Source: Melghirimyces thermohalophilus
GTDB lineage: Bacteria; Bacillota; Bacilli; Thermoactinomycetales; DSM-45169
Direction: 5' to 3'
Assembly (NCBI RefSeq): GCF_900102685.1
Contig: NZ_FMZA01000022.1
Location: forward strand, 1-55,863
Length of the DNA: 55,863 nt
The notes beneath the pieces are model-generated. The model did no database searches, had not been told where the DNA came from, and saw only the letters and a program-made list of their open reading frames with translations. Position numbers and translations under genes: made by a program. Positions within the stretch are counted from its first letter, which is position 1. Each line of letters begins with the position of its first letter. This document shows positions 34,927-43,318 of this stretch, one piece after another.

Positions 34927-35040
34927 ATCCGTTGTTGCTTAAAACAGCTGGCCGTTTCTAATATCGAACACGGCAAACAGACTCCCCGCCAGAAAGCGGG
35001 GTTTTTTATACAAGTCATTGGATACAACACAGATCAGTGA
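34927..35040 (+). pseudogene. Possible fragment of an XRE helix-turn-helix gene
   Basis: The frame reads LKQLAVSNIEHGKQTPRQKA, which resembles the recognition helix of XRE regulators (xxISNIEHGKxxP). It has no start, no ribosome site and runs into a terminator hairpin. The rest of 34722-35136 holds no gene. Confidence 0.3.
34984..35008 (+). terminator. Intrinsic terminator in the gap after the LLM gene
   Basis: CCCCGC (34984-34989) and GCGGGG pair over CAGAAA, followed by TTTTTT. Confidence 0.75.
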
Positions 35041-35136
35041 CCGTTTAACAAAGAAATACCGGCTGATTAGCCGGTATTTCGGAATCCATCCTCGGTCTCA
35101 GGGGATTTGTATATCGGTTCGCGTAAGAGGCTGGAT

Positions 35137-35460
35137 TTAACATAGATTCGGGATTCTTTGTTGATATTGGGATACCAAACGATGGTTGTGTTCGTCCGTT
35201 CCTTCCATATTTCCACTTAACAAGATGGGAGGAGTGATCCCCTGCTCAGCAAGGAATTGAACAGCTTCTGCAAACATCCCCTGTAAAATAGCCGATCCCA
35301 ATACCGTTGAAGCCGAACCGAAGGGGACTGTCACTTGTGGGTGTTTTAAGAGCGCGTCCCCTTTGGGGACATGGTTGTCAATCACGAGATCCACACATTG
35401 ATATAGTCGTTTTCCACTTTTGTGTCGAGATGTTTCCTGGGCGTAAGCCGCGTCGATCAC
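35137..35460 (-). pseudogene. C-terminal fragment of a SIS-domain (UPF0309-like) sugar phosphate protein
   Basis: 107 residues align with the second half of UPF0309 SIS proteins: SRHKSGKRLYQCVDLVIDN, FGSASTVLGSAILQGMFAEA, LAEQGITPPILLSGNMEGTD and EHNHRLVSQYQQRI. The first about 130 residues, including the start of the sugar-phosphate site, are absent; upstream the minus strand runs into an unrelated fragment. No ribosome site precedes the first ATG. Truncated, probably dead. Confidence 0.65.
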
Positions 35461-35470
35461 CGACCCCTTT

Positions 35471-35608
35471 GCTGCAATTCGTTTAGCGGGCCGTCTGTTG
35501 CATGACGGCCGATATGTGGAAGACCGTTATGTAGAGGCGATGCTGACCGCTTATGAACAGGCAAGTGTGTTTGAACGACGAATAGGTATGAGGGATTTCT
35601 TTGAATGA
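35471..35608 (+). pseudogene. Fragment of a PTS EIIA (mannitol/fructose-type) domain
   Basis: The plus strand reads AAIRLAGRLLHDGRYVEDRY, then VEAMLTAYEQ before diverging to a stop at 35606. This is the N-terminal helix region of EIIA type 2 domains (AIxxAGxLLxxxGYVxxxYVxAM). The phosphorylated histidine region is missing, and there is no start codon. It directly abuts the truncated SIS gene, marking an old junction. Confidence 0.4.
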
Positions 35609-35635
35609 CATATTTTTATTTAAGGAGGAGTCAAC

Positions 35636-36007
35636 ATGGAAATTTTTGCGGAATACTTAGCGCGTATTGATAACCCGCAACATCGGGCCCGAACGGAAGA
35701 GGTTTTGAGTTGGGTATCTGAGAAATTCCCAAATTTAATGCCAGTAATGAAGTGGAATCAGCCGATGTTTACCGATCATGGCACATTTATTATCGGCTTT
35801 AGTGTAGCCAAACATCATTTGGCTGTTGCCCCTGAAAGGGCAGGGATTATTCATTTTTCTGATGAGATTGTGCAGGCTGGATATCATCATAGCCAGCAGC
35901 TATTACGTCTCCCATGGGATCGCCCGATAGATTTCTCATTACTTGAGAGAATGATCGAATATAATATTTTGGATAAGGCGGATTGTTCGACTTTTTGGCG
36001 GAAATAA
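35636..36007 (+). CDS. fra: Frataxin-like iron chaperone Fra (YdhG), DUF1801 fold
   Basis: 123 residues closely resembling B. subtilis YdhG/Fra: FAEYLARIDNPQHRARTEEV, MKWNQPMFTDHGTFIIGFSV, KHHLAVAPERAGI and the C-terminus YNILDKADCSTFWRK. Fra binds iron and feeds Fe-S cluster and haem synthesis. ATG at 35636 follows AAGGAGGAGTCAAC. Single gene among fragments, intact and apparently functional. Confidence 0.92.
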   Translation: MEIFAEYLARIDNPQHRARTEEVLSWVSEKFPNLMPVMKWNQPMFTDHGTFIIGFSVAKHHLAVAPERAGIIHFSDEIVQAGYHHSQQLLRLPWDRPIDFSLLERMIEYNILDKADCSTFWRK

Positions 36008-36402
36008 AAAATAGGATGGCCTTTAGAGGTGACCTGCTGGGGGGGTGGTAAAAAGTTAGAAAGCTAAAGGGAAGCGTGATCGCAATACATTTTGGTGTTA
36101 GGCAGAGACTGACTTTTTGCCGGGTCTCGGGTATTGCGGACCGTTCCCCCGGGTTTTTTAACTTCAATTTACCGCATCTTTCCCCTTTGTCGTCGCATCT
36201 CGTTCGCGCAGACGCTCTTTCTTCCTCTCTGTGTACCTTTCCTTCTCGCCGCTAGACGGCTTTTCGTGTTGCGGGGGAATATATTCATACAATATTGCCA
36301 CATTGAAAGCGGAAACATTTTACGCGTGATTCCTTTCGAATCCGCGTGATAATCTTAAAGTAAGGTTCGTTCATTCATCTTTGCAGCAATGGGGGAGCGG
36401 TG
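36008..36402. other. 395-base gap without a gene, likely carrying the PTS operon promoter
   Basis: No gene is seen. A hairpin-prone GC stretch near 36120-36160 (CCCCCGGGTTTTTT) may end the fra transcript. At 36310-36352 the word GCGTGAT occurs twice around GATTC-CTTTC-GAATC, a candidate operator or antiterminator-type site for the downstream PTS operon. No exact promoter was fixed. Confidence 0.4.
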
Positions 36403-38547
36403 ATGGAACAGACGTTGACCCCAAGGCAACGGTCCCTCGGGCGTTATTTACTGAGTCGAAAGCAATATGAAACGGTTCGGTCTCTTTCAGCTCGCTTTGA
36501 TGTCAGCCCGCGAACGGTTCGCTATGATCTGGACCAGTTGGAGGACTGGTTTCAGGCCCATGAGTTGGAATTGGAACGGCGACCCCGCCGGGGCGTTAGG
36601 GTAAACGGCGTCGATTCCGCCCGTCAGTCAGCGGAGGAAGGATTGGGAGAGATTCGACCGCCGGCGGTGGTGGCCTACTCCAAAGAAGATCGGTTGCGGC
36701 ACCTGATTATTTCTCTGTTGCAAAGGCCTGAAAAACTGACGGTGGATGAACTGGCTCAGGAAATCGATGTGTCCCGGGGGACATTGCTAAAAGACTTGAA
36801 TGAGGCGGAAGCTTGGTTGGCCAACCATGGTGTTTCCGTGATTCGGGTGCCGGGGTTCGGCATTCGGCTGCAAACCGATGAGTTTCACTGGCGTCAAGCG
36901 GCGGCAGCTCTTATGTCGGAATCCTGGACCCACGGCGAGGTGAAGGCATACTTACGCAAGCATCGGGAAGAAGTGGGTCGCACGGAGGGTTCGATACGAG
37001 AGTGGTTGTCGAGGGAGATGATACGAGAGGTCGAATCCGTTCTCTTTCAGTGGGACAGTCCAACCATCCAAGCATTATCTGATCTGGCTTATCAAAGCCT
37101 GGTCGTCCATATCGGTCTGGCTGTCCTCCGGTTGCGTCAAGGGAACAAGATTGTGATGCCAGAGGTGGAATTGTCTGAACTCATGGGCTTACCCGAGTTT
37201 GAGGAAGCGAAACGATTGACCGCTCTCTTGGGTCGCCAGTTTGACGTGTCTATTCCGGAAGACGAAATCGGATATATCGTCCTTCATCTGTTGGGAGCCC
37301 AACGGATGCGGACGTCAGTGGACATGAAAGCTTCGCCTCCACTCGAGCATTATGTCGATTCTGTTATCCATGTGGTGTCGGAGACCCTGCAGTTGCCCCT
37401 GAGCCGGGATCCGGAGTTGCGGGAAGGTTTGATGATCCATATGAAACCGGCTATGGCCCGCATTCGGTATCATCTTTCCATCGACAATCCGGTTCTTTCC
37501 CAAGTCCGGTCCCGTTACCCCCGGGTATACGCTGCCTGCCAGAAAGCCGCCTTCCAGTTGGAAAAGGAGATCGGCGCTCCGATCCCGCCGGGTGAAATCG
37601 GCTATATGGCTATGCATGTAGGAGCGGCGGCCACCCGTCTTCACAAGAATTCAGTTACGGTGAAACGGGGGTTGTTGGTATGCGCATCAGGCGTAGGGAC
37701 GGCAAAAATGTTGCAATCCCACCTGCAAAAGGAGATACCCGAAGTGTCATGGGTGGGGGTCTATTCGGTGATCGATGTGGAAGGGGCTGTCAAACAAACA
37801 GGGGCCGATTTTGCGGTCAGCACGCTGCCCTTAGACGCATCGGTTGCAGGCATCCCTGTCTTTATCCTTTCTTCCGTACCGGGGCATTGGGAACTGGAAC
37901 GTTTACGTGAAGAACTTCTGCTCGGTTCAACCGGGCTTGGCCTATCTGTGGACGAGCTGGTAAAGAGAGTGGAGGAATATGCGACCATCCATGACCCTGA
38001 TGGTCTGAAAAAGGCGATTCAACAATCCCTCATGCAACAGCAGCGAAAGCCACCTCCCACCTCCCATCTTTTCCAGGAAAGGACGGGTGACGACCCGATG
38101 TTGGATCAATTGCTGAAAGAAGAGACCATGATGTTGCGCCGTTCTTGCGGAGATTGGTGTGATGCTCTTCGCCAGGGTGCAGCCCCTTTGTTGAAAAGGG
38201 GAATGATCGAGGCTCGCTATGTGGATCAGATCGAGCGGAACTTGAAGGAACACGGTGCCTATATGGTGATCGCTCCAGGGATCGCGCTCCTGCATGCCCG
38301 TCCGGAGGATGGGGTCAACGCCGTGTGTATGAGTTTATTGACGCTAAAGGAGCCGGTCTGCTTCGGCCATCCGCAAAATGATCCGGTCCAAGTGGTGATC
38401 ACCTTTGCCACCTTGGACAACGACATGCACTTGACGGCTTTGTCTCAACTGATGGAACTCCTCTCCGACGAACAGAGCCTGAAGAAGCTTCGGGAAGCGG
38501 AAACCAGACAGGATGCGGTTCAGGTAATCCAAAAATTTATCCCTTGA
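36403..38547 (+). CDS. BglG/MtlR-type PTS-regulated transcription activator with EIIB and UlaC-like EIIA domains
   Basis: 714 residues. Order of domains: HTH_11 (YETVRSLSARFDVSPRTVRY), a second HTH (LTVDELAQEIDVSRGTLLKD), two PRDs (IGYIVLHLLGAQ and IGYMAMHVGAAATRLH with their histidines), an EIIB-like domain (GLLVCASGVGTAKMLQSHL, Cys present), and a C-terminal EIIA (AYMVIAPGIALLHARPEDGV, His present). Phosphorylation at these sites ties activity to sugar flux. The EIIA part reads like UlaC of the ascorbate PTS. ATG at 36403 follows GGGGGAG. It heads an operon with ulaB and ulaA. Confidence 0.92.
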   Translation: MEQTLTPRQRSLGRYLLSRKQYETVRSLSARFDVSPRTVRYDLDQLEDWFQAHELELERRPRRGVRVNGVDSARQSAEEGLGEIRPPAVVAYSKEDRLRHLIISLLQRPEKLTVDELAQEIDVSRGTLLKDLNEAEAWLANHGVSVIRVPGFGIRLQTDEFHWRQAAAALMSESWTHGEVKAYLRKHREEVGRTEGSIREWLSREMIREVESVLFQWDSPTIQALSDLAYQSLVVHIGLAVLRLRQGNKIVMPEVELSELMGLPEFEEAKRLTALLGRQFDVSIPEDEIGYIVLHLLGAQRMRTSVDMKASPPLEHYVDSVIHVVSETLQLPLSRDPELREGLMIHMKPAMARIRYHLSIDNPVLSQVRSRYPRVYAACQKAAFQLEKEIGAPIPPGEIGYMAMHVGAAATRLHKNSVTVKRGLLVCASGVGTAKMLQSHLQKEIPEVSWVGVYSVIDVEGAVKQTGADFAVSTLPLDASVAGIPVFILSSVPGHWELERLREELLLGSTGLGLSVDELVKRVEEYATIHDPDGLKKAIQQSLMQQQRKPPPTSHLFQERTGDDPMLDQLLKEETMMLRRSCGDWCDALRQGAAPLLKRGMIEARYVDQIERNLKEHGAYMVIAPGIALLHARPEDGVNAVCMSLLTLKEPVCFGHPQNDPVQVVITFATLDNDMHLTALSQLMELLSDEQSLKKLREAETRQDAVQVIQKFIP

Positions 38548-38563
38548 AGGAGGATGGATGTTC

Positions 38564-38836
38564 ATGAAGAAAATCCTGGTCGTTTGCAGCAATGGATTGG
38601 GCAGCAGTTTGATGTTGAAGTCCAATATTCAAAAAGTGCTTGGAGAGAAGGGTATTCAGGCTAAGGTGGACCATTGTGATCTAGGATCGGCTCGTGCAGC
38701 TGCTTCCGACGTGGATTTGGTTGTTACCTCAGCCATGTTGGCGCAAGAGCTGGAGGACTTACAGACTCCAGTGGTGACCATCCTCAACTTCATCAGTGTA
38801 CAGGAGATCGAGGAAAAAGTGGTGGGTCAGTTATAA
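38564..38836 (+). CDS. ulaB: PTS ascorbate-type EIIB (UlaB/SgaB)
   Basis: 90 residues. The phosphocysteine loop is VVCSNGLGSSLMLKSNI, followed by DLGSARAAASDVDLVVTSAM. It carries phosphate from EIIA to the sugar bound by EIIC. ATG at 38564 is ten bases from AAGGAGG; ATG at 38558 is possible. It lies 16 bases after the regulator. Confidence 0.9.
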   Translation: MKKILVVCSNGLGSSLMLKSNIQKVLGEKGIQAKVDHCDLGSARAAASDVDLVVTSAMLAQELEDLQTPVVTILNFISVQEIEEKVVGQL

Positions 38837-38864
38837 GTTCATCGGGTAAAAGGAGGCCCTGCTG

Positions 38865-40130
38865 ATGAAAGGCATCCTTGACTTTTTGGTGCATGACGTA
38901 CTGAGCCAACCGGCGATCATTGCCGGCTTAATGGCATTACTCGGTTTAGTTTTGCTGAAAAAACCGATCCGGGAGATCTTAACCGGCACGCTGAAAACCA
39001 TCATCGGCTTTCTCGTGCTCGGAGTCGGGGCCGATGTGGTGGCCGAATCGCTCAATCCTTTGGGGACGATCATCCAAAAGGGCTTTGGCGTGCAGGGGTT
39101 GATCCCAAACAATGAAGCGATCGTAGGGGTGGCTGTCAAAACCCTCGGACAACAGACAGCCATCATCATGAGCTTGGGATTTGTTTTTAATCTGTTGTTT
39201 GCCCGTTTTACCCCCTTCAAATATATCTTTTTGACCGGACATCACACCTTTTTCATGGCTTGTCTGCTCTCTGCCGTCATGATGGCCGCAAATATCGAAG
39301 GGGTTTGGGCTATTCTGTCAGGGTCAGTTCTGCTGGGATTCCTGATGGTCGCCCTTCCTGCATTGGCACAGCCCTTTGTTCGTCAAATTACAGGAGATGA
39401 TAACTTGGCCATCGGCCATTTCGGAACCATCGGCTATCTGTCTGCGGGATGGGTCGGAAAATGGCTGGGGAACAAACAGAAATCAACGGAGGATTTGAAG
39501 CTGCCCCAAGGTTTAAGCTTCCTTCGTGATACCACCGTTTCCACTGCACTAACCATGGTCGTGATTTATGTGGTGGTCACCTTGGCGGCAGGGCCCGCGG
39601 TGACGGCGGAGGTAGCCAAGGACCAGAATGGGATTATGTTTGCAGTGATGCAAGGTTTGCTGTTTGCCGTCGGACTGTATGTCATCCTTGCTGGGGTGCG
39701 GATGATGCTGGCGGAGATCGTACCCGCTTTCCAAGGCATTGCCGAGAAGCTGGTCCCCGAGGCAAAACCTGCTTTGGACTGCCCGGTGATGTTTAACTTC
39801 GCCCCTACCGCTGTGATTCTCGGTTTTCTGGCAAGTTTCCTCGGGGGACTGATCGGGTTGGTGATCTTGTCCCTCGCATCGTTGCCGATCATTATCCCCG
39901 GTTTGGTTCCCCATTTCTTTACCGGGGCGACAGCTGGTGTCTTCGGAAACGCCGCGGGCGGAAGAAGAGGAGCCTTTTTTGGTGCCTTGACCAACGGGTT
40001 ATTGATCAGCTTTCTGCCGGCATTTTTGCTCCCGATCCTCGGTGATCTCGGATTTGAGAACACGACCTTCGGCGATACCGATTTCAGCGTGGTCGGTATC
40101 ATTTTAGGCTATCTCATCCGTCTGTTCTAA
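38865..40130 (+). CDS. ulaA: PTS ascorbate-type EIIC permease (UlaA/SgaT)
   Basis: 421 residues with about ten membrane helices. Family motifs are LVHDVLSQPAIIAGLMALLG, GFGVQGLIPNNEAIVGVAVK, FLTGHHTFFMACLLSAVM, GDDNLAIGHFGTIGYLSAG and FFTGATAGVFGNAAGGRRGA. It imports L-ascorbate or a related acid sugar and phosphorylates it with UlaB. ATG at 38865 follows AAAAGGAGGCC. The usual ascorbate-phosphate catabolic genes (ulaG, ulaD-F) are not in the window, so the substrate is uncertain. Confidence 0.92.
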   Translation: MKGILDFLVHDVLSQPAIIAGLMALLGLVLLKKPIREILTGTLKTIIGFLVLGVGADVVAESLNPLGTIIQKGFGVQGLIPNNEAIVGVAVKTLGQQTAIIMSLGFVFNLLFARFTPFKYIFLTGHHTFFMACLLSAVMMAANIEGVWAILSGSVLLGFLMVALPALAQPFVRQITGDDNLAIGHFGTIGYLSAGWVGKWLGNKQKSTEDLKLPQGLSFLRDTTVSTALTMVVIYVVVTLAAGPAVTAEVAKDQNGIMFAVMQGLLFAVGLYVILAGVRMMLAEIVPAFQGIAEKLVPEAKPALDCPVMFNFAPTAVILGFLASFLGGLIGLVILSLASLPIIIPGLVPHFFTGATAGVFGNAAGGRRGAFFGALTNGLLISFLPAFLLPILGDLGFENTTFGDTDFSVVGIILGYLIRLF

Positions 40131-40132
40131 TG

Positions 40133-40178
40133 ACAACCGCGTCAGCTTCCGGTGGGAGCGTGACGCGGTTGTTGATTT
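40133..40178 (+). terminator. Terminator of the ula-type PTS operon
   Basis: ACAACCGCGTCA (40133-40144) pairs with TGACGCGGTTGT (40161-40172), followed by TGATTT. Confidence 0.75.
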
Positions 40179-40265
40179 AGGCCCACTTGGCTTTAAGACT
40201 TGGCTGCAGCCCCGTTCATGCGATCATCCGCTGCCGCTTAAGACGACCTTTTCGGGAATGGGTCT

Positions 40266-40622
40266 TTACTCCGCCACTCCTTCATAGGTGTGGGTGTGGG
40301 GGATGGCTCCCCCTGAGGTGGTCTGCCCCCAGATCTGGTGGTAGTGTCTCCCGTCAGGCAAAGGGATCGGGGGGCCAGTCACCCCGGAGAAGGTATGGAC
40401 ATGGCCGTCGTCAAAGGTGGTGGTTCCCTGGTATGGGTGGACATGGTCCGGAGTGTGGGGAGCCGGACCGGTCACCCCCGCCAGTTGGTGCCGATGGCCG
40501 ACATCGAAGGAGGTGACGCCTCGGTATTGATGGGTGTGCATCTGGTGGATCCAATACTCTCCTCCGTGATGAAAAAAGAGTTGGAACCGATGCTCGTGAT
40601 CCGACGGATTTCCCGTGTTCAA
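40266..40622 (-). CDS. ymaF: YmaF-family His-rich repeat protein
   Basis: 118 residues built from repeats HxHxYxGxTxFDxGHxHxxxGVTGP: MHTHQYRGVTSFDVGHRHQL, DHVHPYQGTTTFDDGHVHTF and YHQIWGQTTSGGAIPHTHTY. B. subtilis YmaF has the same pattern; function unknown, metal binding or a spore role is plausible from the histidines. TTG at 40620-40622 lies after a GGGGGCGG site that is itself paired in the hairpin at 40629-40669. Confidence 0.85.
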   Translation of the reverse strand: MNTGNPSDHEHRFQLFFHHGGEYWIHQMHTHQYRGVTSFDVGHRHQLAGVTGPAPHTPDHVHPYQGTTTFDDGHVHTFSGVTGPPIPLPDGRHYHQIWGQTTSGGAIPHTHTYEGVAE

Positions 40623-40628
40623 TAAAAC

Positions 40629-40669
40629 CGCCCCCTTTCCAATCTCCCTGATATATATGAAAGGGGGCG
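40629..40669 (-). promoter_or_regulatory. Hairpin covering the ymaF ribosome site
   Basis: CGCCCCCTTTC (40629-40639) pairs perfectly with GAAAGGGGGCG (40659-40669). On the minus strand the second arm is the ribosome site of ymaF and is followed by GTTTTATTG, so the structure could act as an attenuator or translation block. Confidence 0.6.
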
Positions 40670-40861
40670 AGGCTGAATTCGGTGATCCTCACCTGGTTGG
40701 GGGGATTACTTCCACATGGTTAACAGGAAGTTCATATCCATCGGATATGTTGTGAGATGACTGCATTTCTATGTGCTTCTTCAATCGTCAGACATTCTAA
40801 AAATCAAATTCCCTTTTCGCCTTTCTCCTCTATCCTGATGGAGAAAGTATGGAGACCATGC

Positions 40862-41050
40862 TGGAGGTGCGATTTTTAGCGCCTCCGGTTACCTTGGATT
40901 GAGGTGGCAAGTGACAAGGTGGAACCCCTTGTAAAAAGTCTCGCACTCCTTCTCCTGTTTTCGATGCTACCGGTGAACGCCCGATCGCCGATGCGCTGTT
41001 TTCAAAAAAATTCACCCCCGACTCCATACAAAGTCGGGGGTGATCTTTTT
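40862..41050 (+). promoter_or_regulatory. Structured leader with orphan terminator before the sugar ABC operon
   Basis: GGAGGTGC and GCGCCTCC form a hairpin near 40862-40885. TCACCCCCGACT (41012-41023) and AGTCGGGGGTGA (41032-41043) form a 12-bp perfect terminator followed by TCTTTTT, and T-rich on the other strand too. No plus-strand gene lies upstream, so this terminator has nothing obvious to end except a leader transcript. The remaining sequence from 40670 to 41116 shows no gene. Confidence 0.5.
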
Positions 41051-41116
41051 GTTCGGCCCGGCATACAGGCCCCAGTGGGAGGAATAAAAATGGGATAAGC
41101 AAGGGGGTGTGGTTTG

Positions 41117-42355
41117 ATGAAGAGAAGAGGCTTGATGTTGTCCATCGTCTTGGTGTTGGTTCTTGCCGGGTGTATGCCCCAAGGTGAAAGTGGTGATGGG
41201 CCGGCGCAGATTACGTATTTTCATCCAGGCTTGGAGCAGCCGGAAATGAGGGAAATGATTGACGAGTTGGTGCAGGAGTTTGAACAGAAGCATCCGGACA
41301 TCGATGTCAAGGTGCAGTCGGTAGGCTGGGATCAGTCTTATCAGAAGCTGGTCTCCGGGTTTAACGCTGGGGAAGCGCCGGATGTGATTTACGGGGGATC
41401 CCGTTGGATCGCCTCCTTTGCCGCTATGCAGGCGATTCAACCTTTAAACGCTGAGGGAGAGAAGCGACTCGCTCTCTATCCGAAGCCTTTGCAGAAGGCG
41501 GCTCGCTATCAGGGGAAAGCGTACGGCATCCCTCGGGGATTCTCCTCCCGTACGCTCATCTACCGCACCGACCTGATCGAGGAGCCGCCTCAGACCTGGG
41601 AAGAGCTGGTGCAGGTAGCGAAAAAGGTGCAACAGGAGCATGAGGGGATTTACGGGTTTGGTGTCGCCGGTGCGAAACACGTCTCCACCACGACGCAATA
41701 TTTCAACTATCTCTTCCAAAACGGCGGCCAAGTGTTTGATGAGAAGGGAAATGTGAAGCTGAACTCACCGGAGGCGGCGGAGGCCCTTCAGTTTTACGCC
41801 GATCTGTACCGGAAGCATCAGGTGGTGCCTAATCCTTTGGAGTACAACCGGGAGCAGCTTCCGATTCTATTCAAAGAAGGGAAGATCGCCATGTTTGTCT
41901 GCGGTCCCTGGGCGAGGCAGATGATGGCTCGGGCACCCGACAACGAGAAGACTCCCTACAAAGCGGCTCCCCTTCCCAAGGGGGGGAAGATGGCTAACAC
42001 TCTGGTCTCCGACTCCTTAATGATCTCTGCCCAGACGGAGCACCCGGAGGCGGCTTGGACTTTTATCCAGTACATTACCTCTCCGAAAGAGCAGACCCAG
42101 TACGATATCGAACGGAATACGATTCCACTGCAAACCAAAGAGGCGGAAGATCCCTTCTTCCAAAATGACCCCTATGTCCGGGAGTTTGTCAAGATGATCG
42201 ATTACGGAAAGCCGCAACCGGCGCCGAAGGCGTGGGAGCCCTTTGAGGAAATCGTCACCCAGGCAGTCCAGCGGGCGCTGAACGGGGAGAAGGCGGAAAA
42301 AGTGCTGGATGATGCTGCCGCCCAAATCAAAAAACAACAGCTGGAGCCGAAATAA
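41117..42355 (+). CDS. Sugar ABC transporter substrate-binding lipoprotein
   Basis: 412 residues. The lipobox is LVLAGC near residue 18, then a family-1 solute-binding fold: QITYFHPGLEQPEMREMIDE, AGEAPDVIYGGSRWIASFAA, YGIPRGFSSRTLIYRTDLIE, FKEGKIAMFVCGPWARQMMA and WTFIQYITSPKEQ. The protein sits on the outer face of the membrane and delivers an oligosaccharide or sugar to the permeases downstream. ATG at 41117 follows AAGGGGGTG. First gene of a four-gene operon. Confidence 0.93.
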   Translation: MKRRGLMLSIVLVLVLAGCMPQGESGDGPAQITYFHPGLEQPEMREMIDELVQEFEQKHPDIDVKVQSVGWDQSYQKLVSGFNAGEAPDVIYGGSRWIASFAAMQAIQPLNAEGEKRLALYPKPLQKAARYQGKAYGIPRGFSSRTLIYRTDLIEEPPQTWEELVQVAKKVQQEHEGIYGFGVAGAKHVSTTTQYFNYLFQNGGQVFDEKGNVKLNSPEAAEALQFYADLYRKHQVVPNPLEYNREQLPILFKEGKIAMFVCGPWARQMMARAPDNEKTPYKAAPLPKGGKMANTLVSDSLMISAQTEHPEAAWTFIQYITSPKEQTQYDIERNTIPLQTKEAEDPFFQNDPYVREFVKMIDYGKPQPAPKAWEPFEEIVTQAVQRALNGEKAEKVLDDAAAQIKKQQLEPK

Positions 42356-42399
42356 TTTCGGGGAGCGGCGCTCTTACATGGCTTCATAAGGAGGGGACG

Positions 42400-43302
42400 A
42401 TGTTGAAACCGTTGCGACGCTTCACCCTATCCCCAGAAAAGTCCCCGTTTTTTTATCTGCTTCCGGTGTTGCTGTTTATGTCGGTGATGGTGGCCTACCC
42501 GATCGCACGGGTCCTCTATTTTTCCTTCACCCAAAACATCCTGACCCGTCCCGACCTGGGCGTCACCTTCGTCGGCTTGCAAAACTATGTCACCCTGTTC
42601 CAATCGGCAGAGTTTTGGGCGACGTTCACCCGAACTGCTCTGTGGACGGGGCTGTCCGTGGCGGGGAAGAGCTTGATCGGCTTTTTACTGGCCTGGCTGT
42701 TGGCGAAGGAGATCGCTTGGAAGCGGTTTTATATGGCCCTGCTCCTGATACCCTGGGTGACGCCGATGGTGGTGGCGGCAATCGCCTGGCGATGGGTATA
42801 CGACGGGGAATTCGGGATGCTGAACTGGGTGTTGACGGAACTGCACATGCTGTCCGACCACTATGTGTGGTTGGGACACAAGTTATCCGCCTTTGTGGCC
42901 ACCGCCGTCACCGATATGTGGTTGGGGATCCCCTTTATGGCCATGCTCTTTCTGGCCGGATTGCAATCGATCCCCCGAGAGGTGCTGGAGTCGGCTGACA
43001 TCGACGGCGCCTCCTCCTTCCAGCGGCTGCGGCTGATCATTCTGCCCCTGATGAAGCCGGTCATCCTGGTGGCCACCACCTTATCAGCGATCTGGACCTT
43101 CAACTCCTTCGGGGTGATCTGGCCGTTGACCAAGGGGGGGCCGGTCAACGCCACCACAACCCTGGTGGTGGAAGCTTATCAGCGTTCCTTCGGCGCCTTT
43201 GACATCGGCATGGGCTCCACCATCGCCATCGTCATCTTCGTTATCCTGATGTTGTTCACTCTCGTCTACTACCGAGCCTTGATGCGGCGGGAGGAACTAT
43301 GA
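42400..43302 (+). CDS. Sugar ABC transporter permease, MalF/UgpA-like
   Basis: 300 residues with six membrane helices. The EAA loop that contacts the ATPase is ESADIDGASSFQRLRLIILP, preceded by LFLAGLQSIPREVL. ATG at 42400 follows AAGGAGGGGACG. Forms a heterodimer with the next protein. Confidence 0.93.
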   Translation: MLKPLRRFTLSPEKSPFFYLLPVLLFMSVMVAYPIARVLYFSFTQNILTRPDLGVTFVGLQNYVTLFQSAEFWATFTRTALWTGLSVAGKSLIGFLLAWLLAKEIAWKRFYMALLLIPWVTPMVVAAIAWRWVYDGEFGMLNWVLTELHMLSDHYVWLGHKLSAFVATAVTDMWLGIPFMAMLFLAGLQSIPREVLESADIDGASSFQRLRLIILPLMKPVILVATTLSAIWTFNSFGVIWPLTKGGPVNATTTLVVEAYQRSFGAFDIGMGSTIAIVIFVILMLFTLVYYRALMRREEL

Positions 43303-43318
43303 TGGGAGGGGGTTTGCC

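Noticed and set aside
36134-36349. 71-residue plus-strand frame upstream of the PTS regulator
   Set aside because: No ribosome site and composition unlike a protein; it lies in the likely promoter region.
40900-40945. Possible T-box motif (AAGGTGGAACC) in the ABC operon leader
   Set aside because: The core resembles a T-box, but the following bases do not form the antiterminator, there is no complementary strand in the terminator, and a sugar operon is not a normal T-box target.
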